A stretch of 64,000 bases of DNA, taken from Bacillota bacterium. Its GTDB lineage: Bacteria > Bacillota > Sulfobacillia > Sulfobacillales > Sulfobacillaceae. Numbering within the stretch: the first letter of the stretch is position 1; each line of letters starts with the position of its first letter. Location of the stretch: the NCBI GenBank assembly GCA_026627385.1, contig JAPNUR010000004.1:124001-188000 (forward strand), written 5' to 3'. The notes beneath the pieces were generated by a model. The model was not told where the DNA came from. It ran no database searches and was given only the letters and a program-made list of their open reading frames with translations. A program made the position numbers and the translations under genes. Of this stretch, positions 26,243 through 34,667 are shown piece by piece.

Positions 26243-27565
26243 ATGACTAAAGATGAAGTCCTGAAGAAGGCGCGTGACCTAAATGTCAAGTTTGTTCGCC
26301 TACAGTTTACGGACATTCTCGGCATTGTTAAAAATGTGGCGATTCCGGTCAAGGCATTACCCATGGCCTTGGAAGGTCAAATGATGTTTGATGGCTCGTC
26401 TATTGAAGGATTTGTCCGCATCGAGGAGTCGGATATGTATTTAGCGCCCGATCCCAATACATTTACGGTATTGCCGTGGACAGCGGGGACAGGACTCACA
26501 GCACGGCTGATGTGCGATATTAAAAATCCCGACGGCTCCCCGTTTCAAGGATGTCCCCGCAGTACCTTAAAACGCGTCTTACAAGAAGCGCGCGATATGG
26601 GTTATGAAGTCATGGTCGGACCGGAACCCGAATTCTTCCTTTTTCAGCGTGATGCGGAGGGGCATCCTACCGTGCAGACGACTGACGAAGCCGGCTACTT
26701 TGATTTGTCGCCCAGTGATCTGGGGGAAGATGCCCGGCGGGATATCGTGCTCACCATGGAGGAAATGGGATTTGAGATTGAGGCGACCCACCACGAAGTG
26801 TCTCCGGGACAGCACGAAATTGATTTTAAGTATCAAGACGCCTTAGCCACAGCAGATGCGATTGTGACATTCCGTATGGTTGCACGAACTGTGGCGCGTC
26901 GACATGGTTTTCACGCGACTTTCATGCCAAAGCCCATCGCCGGGGTGAATGGTTCCGGTTTACACTTGCATCAATCCCTTGTAGGCCCTGATGGCAATGC
27001 CTTTTGGGATCCGAAGCAGCCGCACGGACTGAGTCGTGTGGCTATTCGCTATATTTCTGGATTAATGGCTCATGCCCGAGGATTTACAGCCATCACCAAT
27101 CCGCTGATTAATAGCTATAAACGTTTGGTGCCAGGATATGAGGCGCCTGTGTATATTGCATGGTCAACCGGTAATCGCAGCCCAATGATTCGGGTGCCGG
27201 AATCAAAGGGTCCTGACACACGCATTGAATTAAGGTCACCTGATCCATCGTGCAACCCCTATCTAGCCCTTGCGGTGACCATTAAGGCAGGTCTTGACGG
27301 ATTAAAGCATCGTTACGAGGTGCCGCCACCTGTCACGCGTAACGTGTACCGTATGCATGAAAGCGAGCGGCGAGAACTCGGCATCGAGCGCTTACCGGAA
27401 AGTCTTCATGAAGCGTTGGCATTCCTCGAGGAGGATAACGTTATTTGGGAAGCGCTAGGCGACCATATCGCTCAGCGTTTCGTGGAAGCGAAACGGCTGG
27501 AATGGGACATTTATCGGCATGAGGTTCATCAATGGGAATTGGATCAATACCTAACCGTGTACTAG
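26243..27565 (+). CDS. glnA: Type I glutamine synthetase
   Basis: A 440-aa glutamine synthetase of the GSI-alpha (Gram-positive) length class, which makes glutamine from glutamate, ammonia and ATP as a dodecamer. Motifs in order: MFDGSSIEGF, GPEPEFFLF, HEVSPGQHEIDFKY, NGSGLHLHQS, NSYKRLVPGYEAP and NRSPMIRVP. No adenylylation-site Tyr context is seen, as expected for the alpha class. ATG 26243 is backed by GGGGAGG at 26229. TAGAAT at 26206-26211 could be the -10. No glnR gene accompanies it, so feedback regulation may depend on a regulator elsewhere. Confidence 0.95.
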   Translation: MTKDEVLKKARDLNVKFVRLQFTDILGIVKNVAIPVKALPMALEGQMMFDGSSIEGFVRIEESDMYLAPDPNTFTVLPWTAGTGLTARLMCDIKNPDGSPFQGCPRSTLKRVLQEARDMGYEVMVGPEPEFFLFQRDAEGHPTVQTTDEAGYFDLSPSDLGEDARRDIVLTMEEMGFEIEATHHEVSPGQHEIDFKYQDALATADAIVTFRMVARTVARRHGFHATFMPKPIAGVNGSGLHLHQSLVGPDGNAFWDPKQPHGLSRVAIRYISGLMAHARGFTAITNPLINSYKRLVPGYEAPVYIAWSTGNRSPMIRVPESKGPDTRIELRSPDPSCNPYLALAVTIKAGLDGLKHRYEVPPPVTRNVYRMHESERRELGIERLPESLHEALAFLEEDNVIWEALGDHIAQRFVEAKRLEWDIYRHEVHQWELDQYLTVY

Positions 27566-27668
27566 CCCCGATCCATAAAGTGCCAGAGGCGCCAAATCCC
27601 TATATGGGGTGAAGCCGTCGGGGGTTGTTCGTGGTAAGATAACGCTACAGCTCAAAGGAGGAGTGGCT

Positions 27669-28349
27669 TTGTGGTGCTTTCTGTTTGACCTCGACGGAAC
27701 CATTCTCGATACCACGGAACTCATTTTCCAAAGTTTTGAGCACGCGTTTCGCGAAGGTCTCGGGCAAACAGTCACACGGGAAGAACTTCTGGTCCATTTT
27801 GGCCGACCATTAATCGAGCAATTTCACACGATGTGCCCCCACCTTCATGACAGCGAGAGGCAACACCTCGTCGACCTCTACCTGGCACACAACGAAAGTC
27901 TGCACGACGACTATATCAGTGTGGTGCCAGGGGCGCCAGACGGACTGCAGCGCCTTTACGAGGCAGGATACCCACTAGGGATCGTCACGTCCAAACGGAA
28001 AAATCTGACGGTACACGGGTTGCAACTGTTTGGCCTCGACAAGCTGTTTGACGTGGTTGTTCATATGGATAGCACGGTTCGCCATAAACCCGATCCGGAC
28101 CCCGTGCTCCACGCGCTCAACCTCATTGGGGGATTGCCGGTGTCTAGCGCGTATGTGGGTGATAGCCCCTATGACGTGATGGCTGGCCGCGCAGCTGGCG
28201 TTCGGACTGTGGGGTTCGTGTATAATACGTTTTCAGCCTCGATGCTACGCCAAGCGGGAGCTGACACCATTGCCACCTCATGGCCGCAGATAGTCGAAGT
28301 CTTGACGGAGTGGGCCGGGCAGGAAGAATTTGCTGAGGGAAGGCGGTGA
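27669..28349 (+). CDS. HAD phosphatase, PpaX-like
   Basis: A 226-aa haloacid-dehalogenase phosphatase with a cap domain. Motif I is FLFDLDGTILDTTELI, motif II IVTSKRKN, motif III near HKPDPDPV, motif IV VGDSPYDVMAG. The opening resembles B. subtilis PpaX, a pyrophosphatase that removes pyrophosphate formed when HPr(Ser) is dephosphorylated; phosphoglycolate phosphatase is the main alternative. I placed the start at TTG 27669, because AAAGGAGG at 27654-27661 is 7 nt upstream of it but only 1 nt from GTG 27663. It precedes the UPF0173 hydrolase by 10 bases. Confidence 0.82.
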   Translation: MWCFLFDLDGTILDTTELIFQSFEHAFREGLGQTVTREELLVHFGRPLIEQFHTMCPHLHDSERQHLVDLYLAHNESLHDDYISVVPGAPDGLQRLYEAGYPLGIVTSKRKNLTVHGLQLFGLDKLFDVVVHMDSTVRHKPDPDPVLHALNLIGGLPVSSAYVGDSPYDVMAGRAAGVRTVGFVYNTFSASMLRQAGADTIATSWPQIVEVLTEWAGQEEFAEGRR

Positions 28350-28359
28350 ATGACGCAAT

Positions 28360-29070
28360 ATGAGGTTAGAAGGAGCAGCGATTACCTGGCTCGGGCACGC
28401 GACCTTTGTGGTGGATACGCCGACGAATCAACGGATAGTCGTGGATCCTTGGTTGAAGGGCAATCCTCGTTGTCCGCCAGCCTTTCACCAACTGGCCCAG
28501 GTGGATCTCATTTTGGTCTCTCATGGGCATTTTGATCATATGGGGAGTGCTGTGGAATTAGCCGCGGCTACGGGTGCTCCAGTCGTGAGCAATTTTGAAA
28601 TCGCCACCTATCTTCAAGGACAAGGGGTGGCAAACACGATAGGCATGAACAAAGGCGGTACCGTGACATTTGGGGACATCAAGGTCACCATGGTTCATGC
28701 GGACCACTCGTCGGGTATCATCGCGGAGGATGGTCGGGTGATTTACGGCGGGGAAGCAGGCGGATTTGTCATGACCTTAGAGAACGGCTTGACTTTGTAT
28801 CATGCCGGGGACACCAACGTTTTTTCCGACATGGCGGTGATCCGGGACCTCTATGCCCCTGACGTTGCCTTGCTGCCCATCGGCGGACACTTTACCATGA
28901 GCCCGAAGGAGGCGAGTTATGCCGTGCGGTTGCTCAAGCCCAAAATCGTCGTGCCCATGCATTACGGGACATTTGACGCGTTGACGGGTAATCCTGAGGC
29001 GCTCCGGGATCTCCTGGTGGGAGAAGACACCGAGGTGGTCACGTTAGAACCCGGTGTTCGGTATGAGTAG
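28360..29070 (+). CDS. UPF0173 metal-dependent hydrolase
   Basis: A 236-aa metallo-beta-lactamase-fold protein of the UPF0173/YtkL family. Metal ligands are visible in SHGHFDHMG, then HADHS, YHAGDTNVFSD and VPMHYGTF. The family is widespread and its substrate is not established. It follows the PpaX-like gene after 10 bases and so probably shares its transcript. ATG 28360 has GAAGGCGGTGA ahead of it. Confidence 0.9.
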   Translation: MRLEGAAITWLGHATFVVDTPTNQRIVVDPWLKGNPRCPPAFHQLAQVDLILVSHGHFDHMGSAVELAAATGAPVVSNFEIATYLQGQGVANTIGMNKGGTVTFGDIKVTMVHADHSSGIIAEDGRVIYGGEAGGFVMTLENGLTLYHAGDTNVFSDMAVIRDLYAPDVALLPIGGHFTMSPKEASYAVRLLKPKIVVPMHYGTFDALTGNPEALRDLLVGEDTEVVTLEPGVRYE

Positions 29071-29270
29071 GCGCGTAGCAATTGTGCTGCTGGTCTGGGC
29101 TCCTAAAGGCCTATCGTGGCCTGAGCCTTGATGTTGGCCAGGAGTGTGGCCACTTTAGGGAATGGCTGGGGCTTACGGTAGGGCAGGTCTAAATCTTAAG
29201 TGTTTTGCGACGGCTGCAACGGGTGGAGGCTTCTAGCAGGGAATCGAGGGACTGCAAGGGGGAATTGAAT

Positions 29271-29717
29271 GTGCCTGAAGCACGGGTGAAATATCAAGGA
29301 AAAATGGCTTTTGAAGGCATCAGCGGATCCGGTCACCGGGTGCTGATGGATGGAGCACCAGAGGTAGGTGGGGAGAACCGGGGAATTCGGCCCATGGAAA
29401 CCATGCTCGTGGGATTGGGCGGTTGTACAGGCATGGATGTTGTCTCCATTTTAGAAAAGATGCGCGTGCCGTTGACATCCTTTGAGATGGGGATTGTGGG
29501 CCACCGCGTGGACACGCATCCAAAAATCTACGACCACATCACCATTCGCTACGAGTTTCAAACGGACGTGGCGCATACGGATAAAGTGATTCGGGCGGTG
29601 AGCCTGAGTCAAGAAAAATATTGCAGTGTTTCCGCGATGCTGGCCAAAAGCGCAAAAATTGATGCGGAAATCGTAATTAACGGTGAGGTGGTTCACAGAT
29701 TGAGCCAAGGGGGATGA
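29271..29717 (+). CDS. OsmC/Ohr-family thiol peroxidase (YhfA-like)
   Basis: A 148-aa OsmC-fold protein. The two redox cysteines lie in GLGGCTGMDVV and EKYCSVSAML, and the MRVPLTSFEMG strand and family length agree with the YhfA-like branch. OsmC and Ohr proteins reduce organic hydroperoxides through these cysteines, but the exact substrate in this branch is less clear. GTG 29271 was chosen because AAGGGGGA lies 7 nt upstream; the frame extends back without a start site. Confidence 0.88.
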   Translation: MPEARVKYQGKMAFEGISGSGHRVLMDGAPEVGGENRGIRPMETMLVGLGGCTGMDVVSILEKMRVPLTSFEMGIVGHRVDTHPKIYDHITIRYEFQTDVAHTDKVIRAVSLSQEKYCSVSAMLAKSAKIDAEIVINGEVVHRLSQGG

Positions 29718-29805
29718 ACCGAACTATTCATCCCCGTTAATGACATGATTGACCAGGGTGAAAACGGTCGCTGGGGCCATCCTACTTTCGAAGGGAGGGG
29801 GACCT

Positions 29806-29976
29806 GTGGCCGATAATCACCAGCAGGCACGACTTATCCAGCAACTGACGCGAGAAAAGTTTCAAGAAGAGGTGGCGCGAGAACTGGGGATTGATTTGCA
29901 CGATGTGGGCTTGGGGCCTCGTCAAGATCAGGAAAACGATCGTGCGCCAAAGGAAAATCTCACCACAAGGAAATGA
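29806..29976 (+). CDS. Small protein, possible spore-protein (SASP) relative
   Basis: A predicted 56-aa, charged protein with an opening helix and the segment EKFQEEVARELGIDL, which recalls the K-x-E-x-A-x-E-L-G-(I/V) stretch of alpha/beta-type small acid-soluble spore proteins. The second SASP motif (GGxxxKxLV) is missing, so the relation is tentative. GTG 29806 follows AAGGGAGGGGG. The gene is 89 bases after the OsmC gene and ends before a strong hairpin. Confidence 0.45.
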   Translation: MADNHQQARLIQQLTREKFQEEVARELGIDLHDVGLGPRQDQENDRAPKENLTTRK

Positions 29977-30026
29977 CGGAACCGGTGATACCTTAGAGGC
30001 AGACAAGAAAGAAATCACTGAAGAAG

Positions 30027-30057
30027 AACGAGTCGAGGCGTCCAGCCTCGACTCGTT
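30027..30057. terminator. Strong 13-bp hairpin terminator
   Basis: AACGAGTCGAGGC at 30027-30039 pairs perfectly with GCCTCGACTCGTT at 30045-30057 around a 5-base loop. It separates the convergent small gene and rpn gene. The rpn-strand copy runs into a T-rich segment (TTCTTCTT), so it probably ends that transcript, and may work both ways. Confidence 0.75.
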
Positions 30058-30065
30058 CCGTGCGA

Positions 30066-30452
30066 TTAGGACTCTCCACCTAGTCCCTTGGTAAACTTGA
30101 TAATGTCGTCTATGGAGCTTGCCTGAAGCACATAGGGAACCACCTTGGTACGAAGTACGTCGTCCGGTAACCCGCGAATTGTGCGCACCACTTCGCCTAA
30201 AGATGAGCCGAACCGAGCAGATAACACAGCGAGAAGCATGTCGATTTGACCTTCGTGATGTCCTTGTTGGATTCCCTGTTGGATTCCCTGTTGGATTCCC
30301 TGTTGGATTCCTTGTTGGATCCCTTGTTGGATCCCCTGCTCAACGCCCTGCTGGATCCCCTGCTCGATTCCTTGCTTTAGACCCAATTCCAGTCCGCGAG
30401 CTAATCCGCGCCGAATGGCCTCGTCTTCTAGCTCCGTGATCAAATCGCGCAT
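30066..30452 (-). CDS. Candidate internally initiated RpnS-type product
   Basis: In frame with the Rpn gene, an ATG at 30452 (residue 217) opens MRDLITELEDEAIRR. It has GGGAG 8 nt upstream, which is a plausible ribosome site. The product would be the 128-residue tail, including the repeats but not the nuclease. Internal initiation giving an inhibitory short form (RpnS) is reported for E. coli Rpn genes. Here it is inference from one ATG and its spacing. Confidence 0.4.
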   Translation of the reverse strand: MRDLITELEDEAIRRGLARGLELGLKQGIEQGIQQGVEQGIQQGIQQGIQQGIQQGIQQGIQQGHHEGQIDMLLAVLSARFGSSLGEVVRTIRGLPDDVLRTKVVPYVLQASSIDDIIKFTKGLGGES

Positions 30453-31100
30453 TTGAATCACTCCCACTAACCATTGTATCATGTCGTCCGTTAAAAATTG
30501 ACCCGTGAGTCCCAACATGGCCGCGGCCACGAGTACTTGATGAGGACGCGGGGCGCGGTCAAGCAAGTCGATGGATACTTTCACTAATTCCTGTTGGTTT
30601 AACGAAGGGTGTGACATAAATGGCAAAAACGCCAGGTCTAAATCGTCTGTCGCGCTCCATACTTCAGGTCGAATTCGGCTAAGGCGCTCAATGACTGTCG
30701 TGGCCTGCCGCGAGGCAATATAAATATTTTCTACCCGGATCTGGACGGCCCCGCACGATTCATAACTGGGCGCCTCTATAATGTGGGGACCAAGGTAGAC
30801 CACGAGTGTCCGTACCTGTCGCCGATGCTCCCCGTATAATGATAAGGCGTATTGCGCGAAGCGCACAAGATTAGCGACGGGGGTGGATTGAAATTCAATA
30901 TCCAAAAGGGTACCGTCTTCTAGTAAAAATACAGTGTCCAACAAGTGTTCTTGAAATTGGATCGTGCTGACTGTGTTGGGCCAGATCTCACGCACCGATG
31001 GCAATTGATCATCGTACCATTTGGTCAACGTTTCGCGAAACAGAGCTGCTAACATCTTTTGAATGCGGTCCTTAGCTGTTCGAGGAATATCAACATCCAT
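30066..31100 (-). CDS. Rpn-family PD-(D/E)XK nuclease with repetitive C-terminus
   Basis: A 344-aa protein of the Rpn (recombination-promoting nuclease, formerly transposase_31/YhgA-like) family. The nuclease core includes DTVFLLEDGTLLDIEFQ with D55, D67, E69 and Q71 in the PD-(D/E)XK pattern, followed by VVYLG. Residues about 230-280 are a tandem of four-residue units, mostly GIQQ or GIEQ, encoded by 12-bp DNA repeats. Known Rpn proteins are DNA endonucleases and some act in phage defence with an antitoxin made from inside the same gene. An internal start at residue 217 (see the nested entry) is a candidate. Confidence 0.88.
   Translation of the reverse strand: MDVDIPRTAKDRIQKMLAALFRETLTKWYDDQLPSVREIWPNTVSTIQFQEHLLDTVFLLEDGTLLDIEFQSTPVANLVRFAQYALSLYGEHRRQVRTLVVYLGPHIIEAPSYESCGAVQIRVENIYIASRQATTVIERLSRIRPEVWSATDDLDLAFLPFMSHPSLNQQELVKVSIDLLDRAPRPHQVLVAAAMLGLTGQFLTDDMIQWLVGVIQMRDLITELEDEAIRRGLARGLELGLKQGIEQGIQQGVEQGIQQGIQQGIQQGIQQGIQQGIQQGHHEGQIDMLLAVLSARFGSSLGEVVRTIRGLPDDVLRTKVVPYVLQASSIDDIIKFTKGLGGES
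30261..30375. repeat. Array of about nine 12-bp tandem repeats inside rpn
   Basis: The unit TTGGATTCCCTG and close variants recur head to tail. Four units at the right of the gene's coding order are nearly identical, while the others carry single-base changes. Each unit adds four residues, so gain or loss keeps the frame. Such arrays mutate by slippage. Confidence 0.85.
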
Positions 31101-31363
31101 GACAGCACACTCCTTAAAAACAAACGTTCACATAAATCATAGTCGGTGGGGAGAAACAGAGCAACAAGAAACACTCTTGATGTCGAACGGTTTTTCATGA
31201 CATCCTTCGTGTTCTCCAATGGTTGAGCGCCTACGACGCACAGTCATTTGAATTCCGCGACCTGTGGCACCATGGGCAAGGGGCATTTCCACCCGCTGGA
31301 TCAGTCGCCCCGACTTTATTCCATGGCCTCTCGGTGGTTTGCGCTAAGCCCGATACGCGCGGC

Positions 31364-31392
31364 TTGTGGGTCACAGGGGGGTTCAGTATAAT
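31364..31392 (+). promoter_or_regulatory. SigA-type promoter of ychF-hemL
   Basis: TTGTGG at 31364-31369, a 17-base spacer, perfect TATAAT at 31387-31392. The start of ychF at 31416 follows closely. The remaining gap 31101-31363 between the divergent rpn and ychF genes holds no other gene that I can see. Confidence 0.7.
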
Positions 31393-31415
31393 CGGGGAGG
31401 AAATGGGGGACGCAA

Positions 31416-32480
31416 GTGGATATTGGTTTGATTGGTCTGCCACGGTCGGGTAAGACGACAATTTTTAACTTACTGACGCATGCCCATGTGGATACCACAG
31501 CATTTGGCGGGAAGGTTGAATCGCGGCGCGGCTTAGCGCCGGTGCCCGATCCACGGTTAGAGTGGTTGCGCAACCTTTACCATCCCAAAAAGGTGACCCC
31601 AGCGCAATTGACAGTGGTAGATGTCCCGGGCCTAGCCCGAAACGATAGTCAAGGACCGAATCGGTTTTTACACGATGTGCGGCAAGTGGATGCCTTGATT
31701 CATGTGGTACGCGGATTTCGCTCAGAACTCGGCGAGGATCCGGCTCCGTTGGCGGAACTTGAAGATATGGAACTGGAACTCAATTTATCTGACCTAGACC
31801 TTGTGGAGAAGCGTCGCGAGCGAATTCGCGCAGCGAAGAAAGCGACCAAGGAAATGCAACATGAGTTACTGTTGCTCGACCAGCTGTTCGAGGTATTGGA
31901 GTCTGGTCAGCGGTTGGATCAATTGTCGCTTATGGAGGAGGATCGGCGCTTCTTCAGCGGGTACCAGTTTTTGACCTTAAAACCGATGATTTGGTTGTTG
32001 AACTTGGATGAGGAGAGCTTTCGCAGCGGGCATTACCGTGATCGTGAACGGATTGAAGCCATGGCGCGCGAAAAAGGGATCCCGCTAGTGCTCATGGCGG
32101 GGGCGATGGAAGAGGAAATTCAGCAACTGGACGAAGCGGACCGGATCGAATTTTTGCGGGATTTAGGAGTCGAGGAGACAGGTACCGCTCGCTTGGCTCG
32201 GGCTACCTACCAGCATTTGGGACTCATTTCGTTTTTAACCGCGGGTGAAGACGAAGTGAGGGCATGGACAATTCAGCGGGGCACTCGGGCGAAGGAAGCG
32301 GCAGGCAAAATTCATTCGGACATTGAACGGGGATTTATTCGCGCGGAAGTTGTGGCCTTTGACGCCTTGGTCAAAGCGGGAAATCTGGCCAAAGCTCGCG
32401 AACACGGGGATGTGCGCCTCGAAGGCAAAGATTATGTGATGCAAGATGGGGACGTGGTGAATTTTCGCTTTAACGTGTAA
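31416..32480 (+). CDS. ychF: YchF/Ola1-type GTP/ATPase with TGS domain
   Basis: A 354-aa P-loop NTPase of the Obg-related YchF family. G1 is GLPRSGKTT (residues 7-15), G3 is DVPGL, and the altered G4 appears as NLDE, consistent with the ATP preference of this family. A coiled-coil insertion (about 130-180) and the C-terminal TGS domain (about 270-354, with FIRAEVVAFDALV and YVMQDGDVVNFRFN) complete the normal layout. YchF binds ribosomes and affects stress responses. GTG 31416 is close to the promoter. It is followed 15 nt later by hemL. Confidence 0.92.
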   Translation: MDIGLIGLPRSGKTTIFNLLTHAHVDTTAFGGKVESRRGLAPVPDPRLEWLRNLYHPKKVTPAQLTVVDVPGLARNDSQGPNRFLHDVRQVDALIHVVRGFRSELGEDPAPLAELEDMELELNLSDLDLVEKRRERIRAAKKATKEMQHELLLLDQLFEVLESGQRLDQLSLMEEDRRFFSGYQFLTLKPMIWLLNLDEESFRSGHYRDRERIEAMAREKGIPLVLMAGAMEEEIQQLDEADRIEFLRDLGVEETGTARLARATYQHLGLISFLTAGEDEVRAWTIQRGTRAKEAAGKIHSDIERGFIRAEVVAFDALVKAGNLAKAREHGDVRLEGKDYVMQDGDVVNFRFNV

Positions 32481-32495
32481 GGGGAGTGACGACTC

Positions 32496-33782
32496 GTGGG
32501 CGGGACAACAGAGTCATTATGGCAAAGGGCCACAAAGGTCTTACCCGGTGGAGTGAATTCTCCGGTGCGGTCGTTTCGCGGAGTAGGCGGTCAGCCCTTT
32601 TTTGTTCGCGAAGGTCATGGACCCTATGTGATTGCCGAGGATGGCACGCGTTACCTGGATTATGTGATGGGTTATGGCCCGTTAATTTTAGGCCACGCAC
32701 ATCCTCGCGTCGTTGAGGCGATTCGAGAACAAGTTGGACGAGGCATCAGCTTTGGCATCCCCACGCGTCTTGAGGTGGAGTTGGCTGAAGAGTTAGCTGG
32801 CGCGATTTCGGTGGTGGATATGGTGCGGCTGGTGAACTCTGGGACGGAAGCGACGATGAGCGCGTTGAGAGTGGCCCGAGCTGTGACCGGGCGCCCGCGA
32901 GTTTTAAAATTTTCCGGATGTTATCACGGGCACCACGACTCCCTCCTAGTGAAGGCGGGATCCGGGGCGGCTACGATGGGAGTGCCGGACTCGGCCGGCG
33001 TACCCGAGCCTATTGCCGCCCTGACGCTGACCGTGCCGTATAACGACAGCGATGCGGTGCGGCAGGCGTTCCGAAACTATGGAAAGGAGATCGCGGCCGT
33101 CATTGTCGAGCCTGTTGCAGGCAATATGGGGACCGTCCCACCGGTCCCTGGATTTTTAGAAACGATTGAAGAGGTGACCAAGGCCTATGGCGCCTTATGG
33201 ATTAGCGATGAGGTGATGGCGGGGTTCCGTGTTAATTACGGGAGTGTAGCCGAGGTGCGAGGGTTGCACCCCGATATCATCACGCTCGCGAAGGTTATTG
33301 GAGCGGGAATGCCGGTGGGAGCGTATGCCGGGAAGCGCGAATATCTGTCGCTCGTGGCCCCCAGTGGCCCCGTATATCAAGCGGGAACGTTTTCGGGCAA
33401 TGCGCTGGCCATGGCGGCTGGATTGGCTCAGCTTAATGTGGTAAAGGCACCCGATTTCTATGCCCCCCTTGTCGAACGGACGCGCCTTTTGGCTCAAGGA
33501 CTGGTAGAACGGGCTAAGCGCCACGGTATTGCGGCTTCTTATCACCAGGCGGGGGCGATGTTTGCCTTGTTCTTTCGAGCTCAGGCCCCTTTGAACTTTG
33601 ACGAAGTGATGGAAACTGATGCTGCCCTCTATCGACAGTATTTTCACGGTATGTTGAGCGCGGGTATCTTTATGCCGCCGTCACCCTATGAATCGGTGTT
33701 TGTGTCAGCAGCTCACAGTGACGAGGACATTGAGCGCACGCTGGTCGCGGCCGATCGCGTGTTTGCTCGGTTACCGGGATGA
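32496..33782 (+). CDS. hemL: Glutamate-1-semialdehyde 2,1-aminomutase
   Basis: A 428-aa PLP enzyme of class III aminotransferases that makes 5-aminolevulinate for heme synthesis. Signatures are PGGVNSPVRSF, NSGTEATMSALR, YHGHHDSLLVKAGSG, DEVMAGFRV and the PLP-lysine region TLAKVIGAGMPVGAY. Length is normal. GTG 32496 has GGGGAG upstream. It is co-directional with ychF, but other hem genes are not in the window. Its last 70 bases overlap the end of the L,D-transpeptidase gene on the other strand. Confidence 0.94.
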   Translation: MGGTTESLWQRATKVLPGGVNSPVRSFRGVGGQPFFVREGHGPYVIAEDGTRYLDYVMGYGPLILGHAHPRVVEAIREQVGRGISFGIPTRLEVELAEELAGAISVVDMVRLVNSGTEATMSALRVARAVTGRPRVLKFSGCYHGHHDSLLVKAGSGAATMGVPDSAGVPEPIAALTLTVPYNDSDAVRQAFRNYGKEIAAVIVEPVAGNMGTVPPVPGFLETIEEVTKAYGALWISDEVMAGFRVNYGSVAEVRGLHPDIITLAKVIGAGMPVGAYAGKREYLSLVAPSGPVYQAGTFSGNALAMAAGLAQLNVVKAPDFYAPLVERTRLLAQGLVERAKRHGIAASYHQAGAMFALFFRAQAPLNFDEVMETDAALYRQYFHGMLSAGIFMPPSPYESVFVSAAHSDEDIERTLVAADRVFARLPG

Positions 33783-34618
33783 ATCGATGGTCGTGTGCGG
33801 AACAAGGCGGGGGATGGGTACGTGAGCGGTGTGTCCCGGGAAATGCGTGGGGTGTGGCCATAAACGATCACCGGTGTGCCGATGTCCGCAAAATGCCACA
33901 GCCACTCAGCATTTGCCGGATCGCCCGTGGGTCCCCAAGGGCTCTCGTTAGTGGATAGCTGCACGCAGCCGTGGCTTGCCGGACGACCGAAGCGATGGTT
34001 CCACCACGCGCCATGAAAGGCAATGGCACCATTAAAATATTGGGCGTAAGGCACGTGGGGCACGTCCCAGCGATCGTGTCCCTGGCCACCGACCATATGA
34101 TCGTCCACTACGCGGCGGTAAATCCAAAATGTCCCCGGTGGTGTACTCCAGCGGGGAGGCACACCCGTCGATACGGGGAGCGTGCGCACAATGCGCCCGT
34201 TTTCGCCGGCGATGAGAGTCTGTGTGCTGAGGTCCACTGCTAACCATCTTCCGTCGTCGGTGGCTAGGGTCGCGCGAAAATTCGTATGAGCCCAGTGAAA
34301 GCGAATGATGCTATTTCCAGGCCAGGTCTTGCGGGGCATAATAAGAAAGTGATGGGGACCAAGGGCGCGAATCAACACCGGAATGCGGGGACGTATTTCC
34401 AGCCGGGCCCTTACTGCACTCGGGGTGAAGGCGGTCATGGTGGTGAGTTGTACGGGGGCTTTAATACCCGCTTTGGGAGCCGCGATGGAAAAGATTACCG
34501 GTCGGGTGGTCCCGAGCGCTCGCGGGTCCCCGTGTGGAGCGTGGGGTGGGATCATCATGGTGGCAGTGATAAATAGGGCGGCAAGGCCAAGTAGGGACAT
34601 GCGCAGCTGTTGAAACAT
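33713..34618 (-). CDS. L,D-transpeptidase (YkuD family), secreted
   Basis: A 301-aa exported enzyme with an N-terminal signal segment (LLGLAALFITATMM) and a YkuD domain at about 125-250. The catalytic motif is intact: H202 in AFHGAWW and S215, H216, C218 in PASHGCVQLS. Such enzymes cross-link or anchor peptidoglycan, often in spores or stationary cells. Residues about 70-115 form a strand-rich segment before the domain. The tail of about 45 residues beyond the domain is Arg/Ser-rich and read from DNA that also encodes the end of hemL, so it could be an extension from loss of an earlier stop. Confidence 0.88.
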   Translation of the reverse strand: MFQQLRMSLLGLAALFITATMMIPPHAPHGDPRALGTTRPVIFSIAAPKAGIKAPVQLTTMTAFTPSAVRARLEIRPRIPVLIRALGPHHFLIMPRKTWPGNSIIRFHWAHTNFRATLATDDGRWLAVDLSTQTLIAGENGRIVRTLPVSTGVPPRWSTPPGTFWIYRRVVDDHMVGGQGHDRWDVPHVPYAQYFNGAIAFHGAWWNHRFGRPASHGCVQLSTNESPWGPTGDPANAEWLWHFADIGTPVIVYGHTPRISRDTPLTYPSPALFRTRPSIHPGNRANTRSAATSVRSMSSSL

Positions 34619-34667
34619 GGTGTTCCTCGCTTTGCGTCAAAATTCCTCAAGGAGGTGGCTTTGGGTC

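Noticed and set aside
30261-30375. Regular repeats that might suggest a CRISPR array
   Set aside because: They are contiguous 12-bp coding units without spacers, and they maintain the rpn reading frame.
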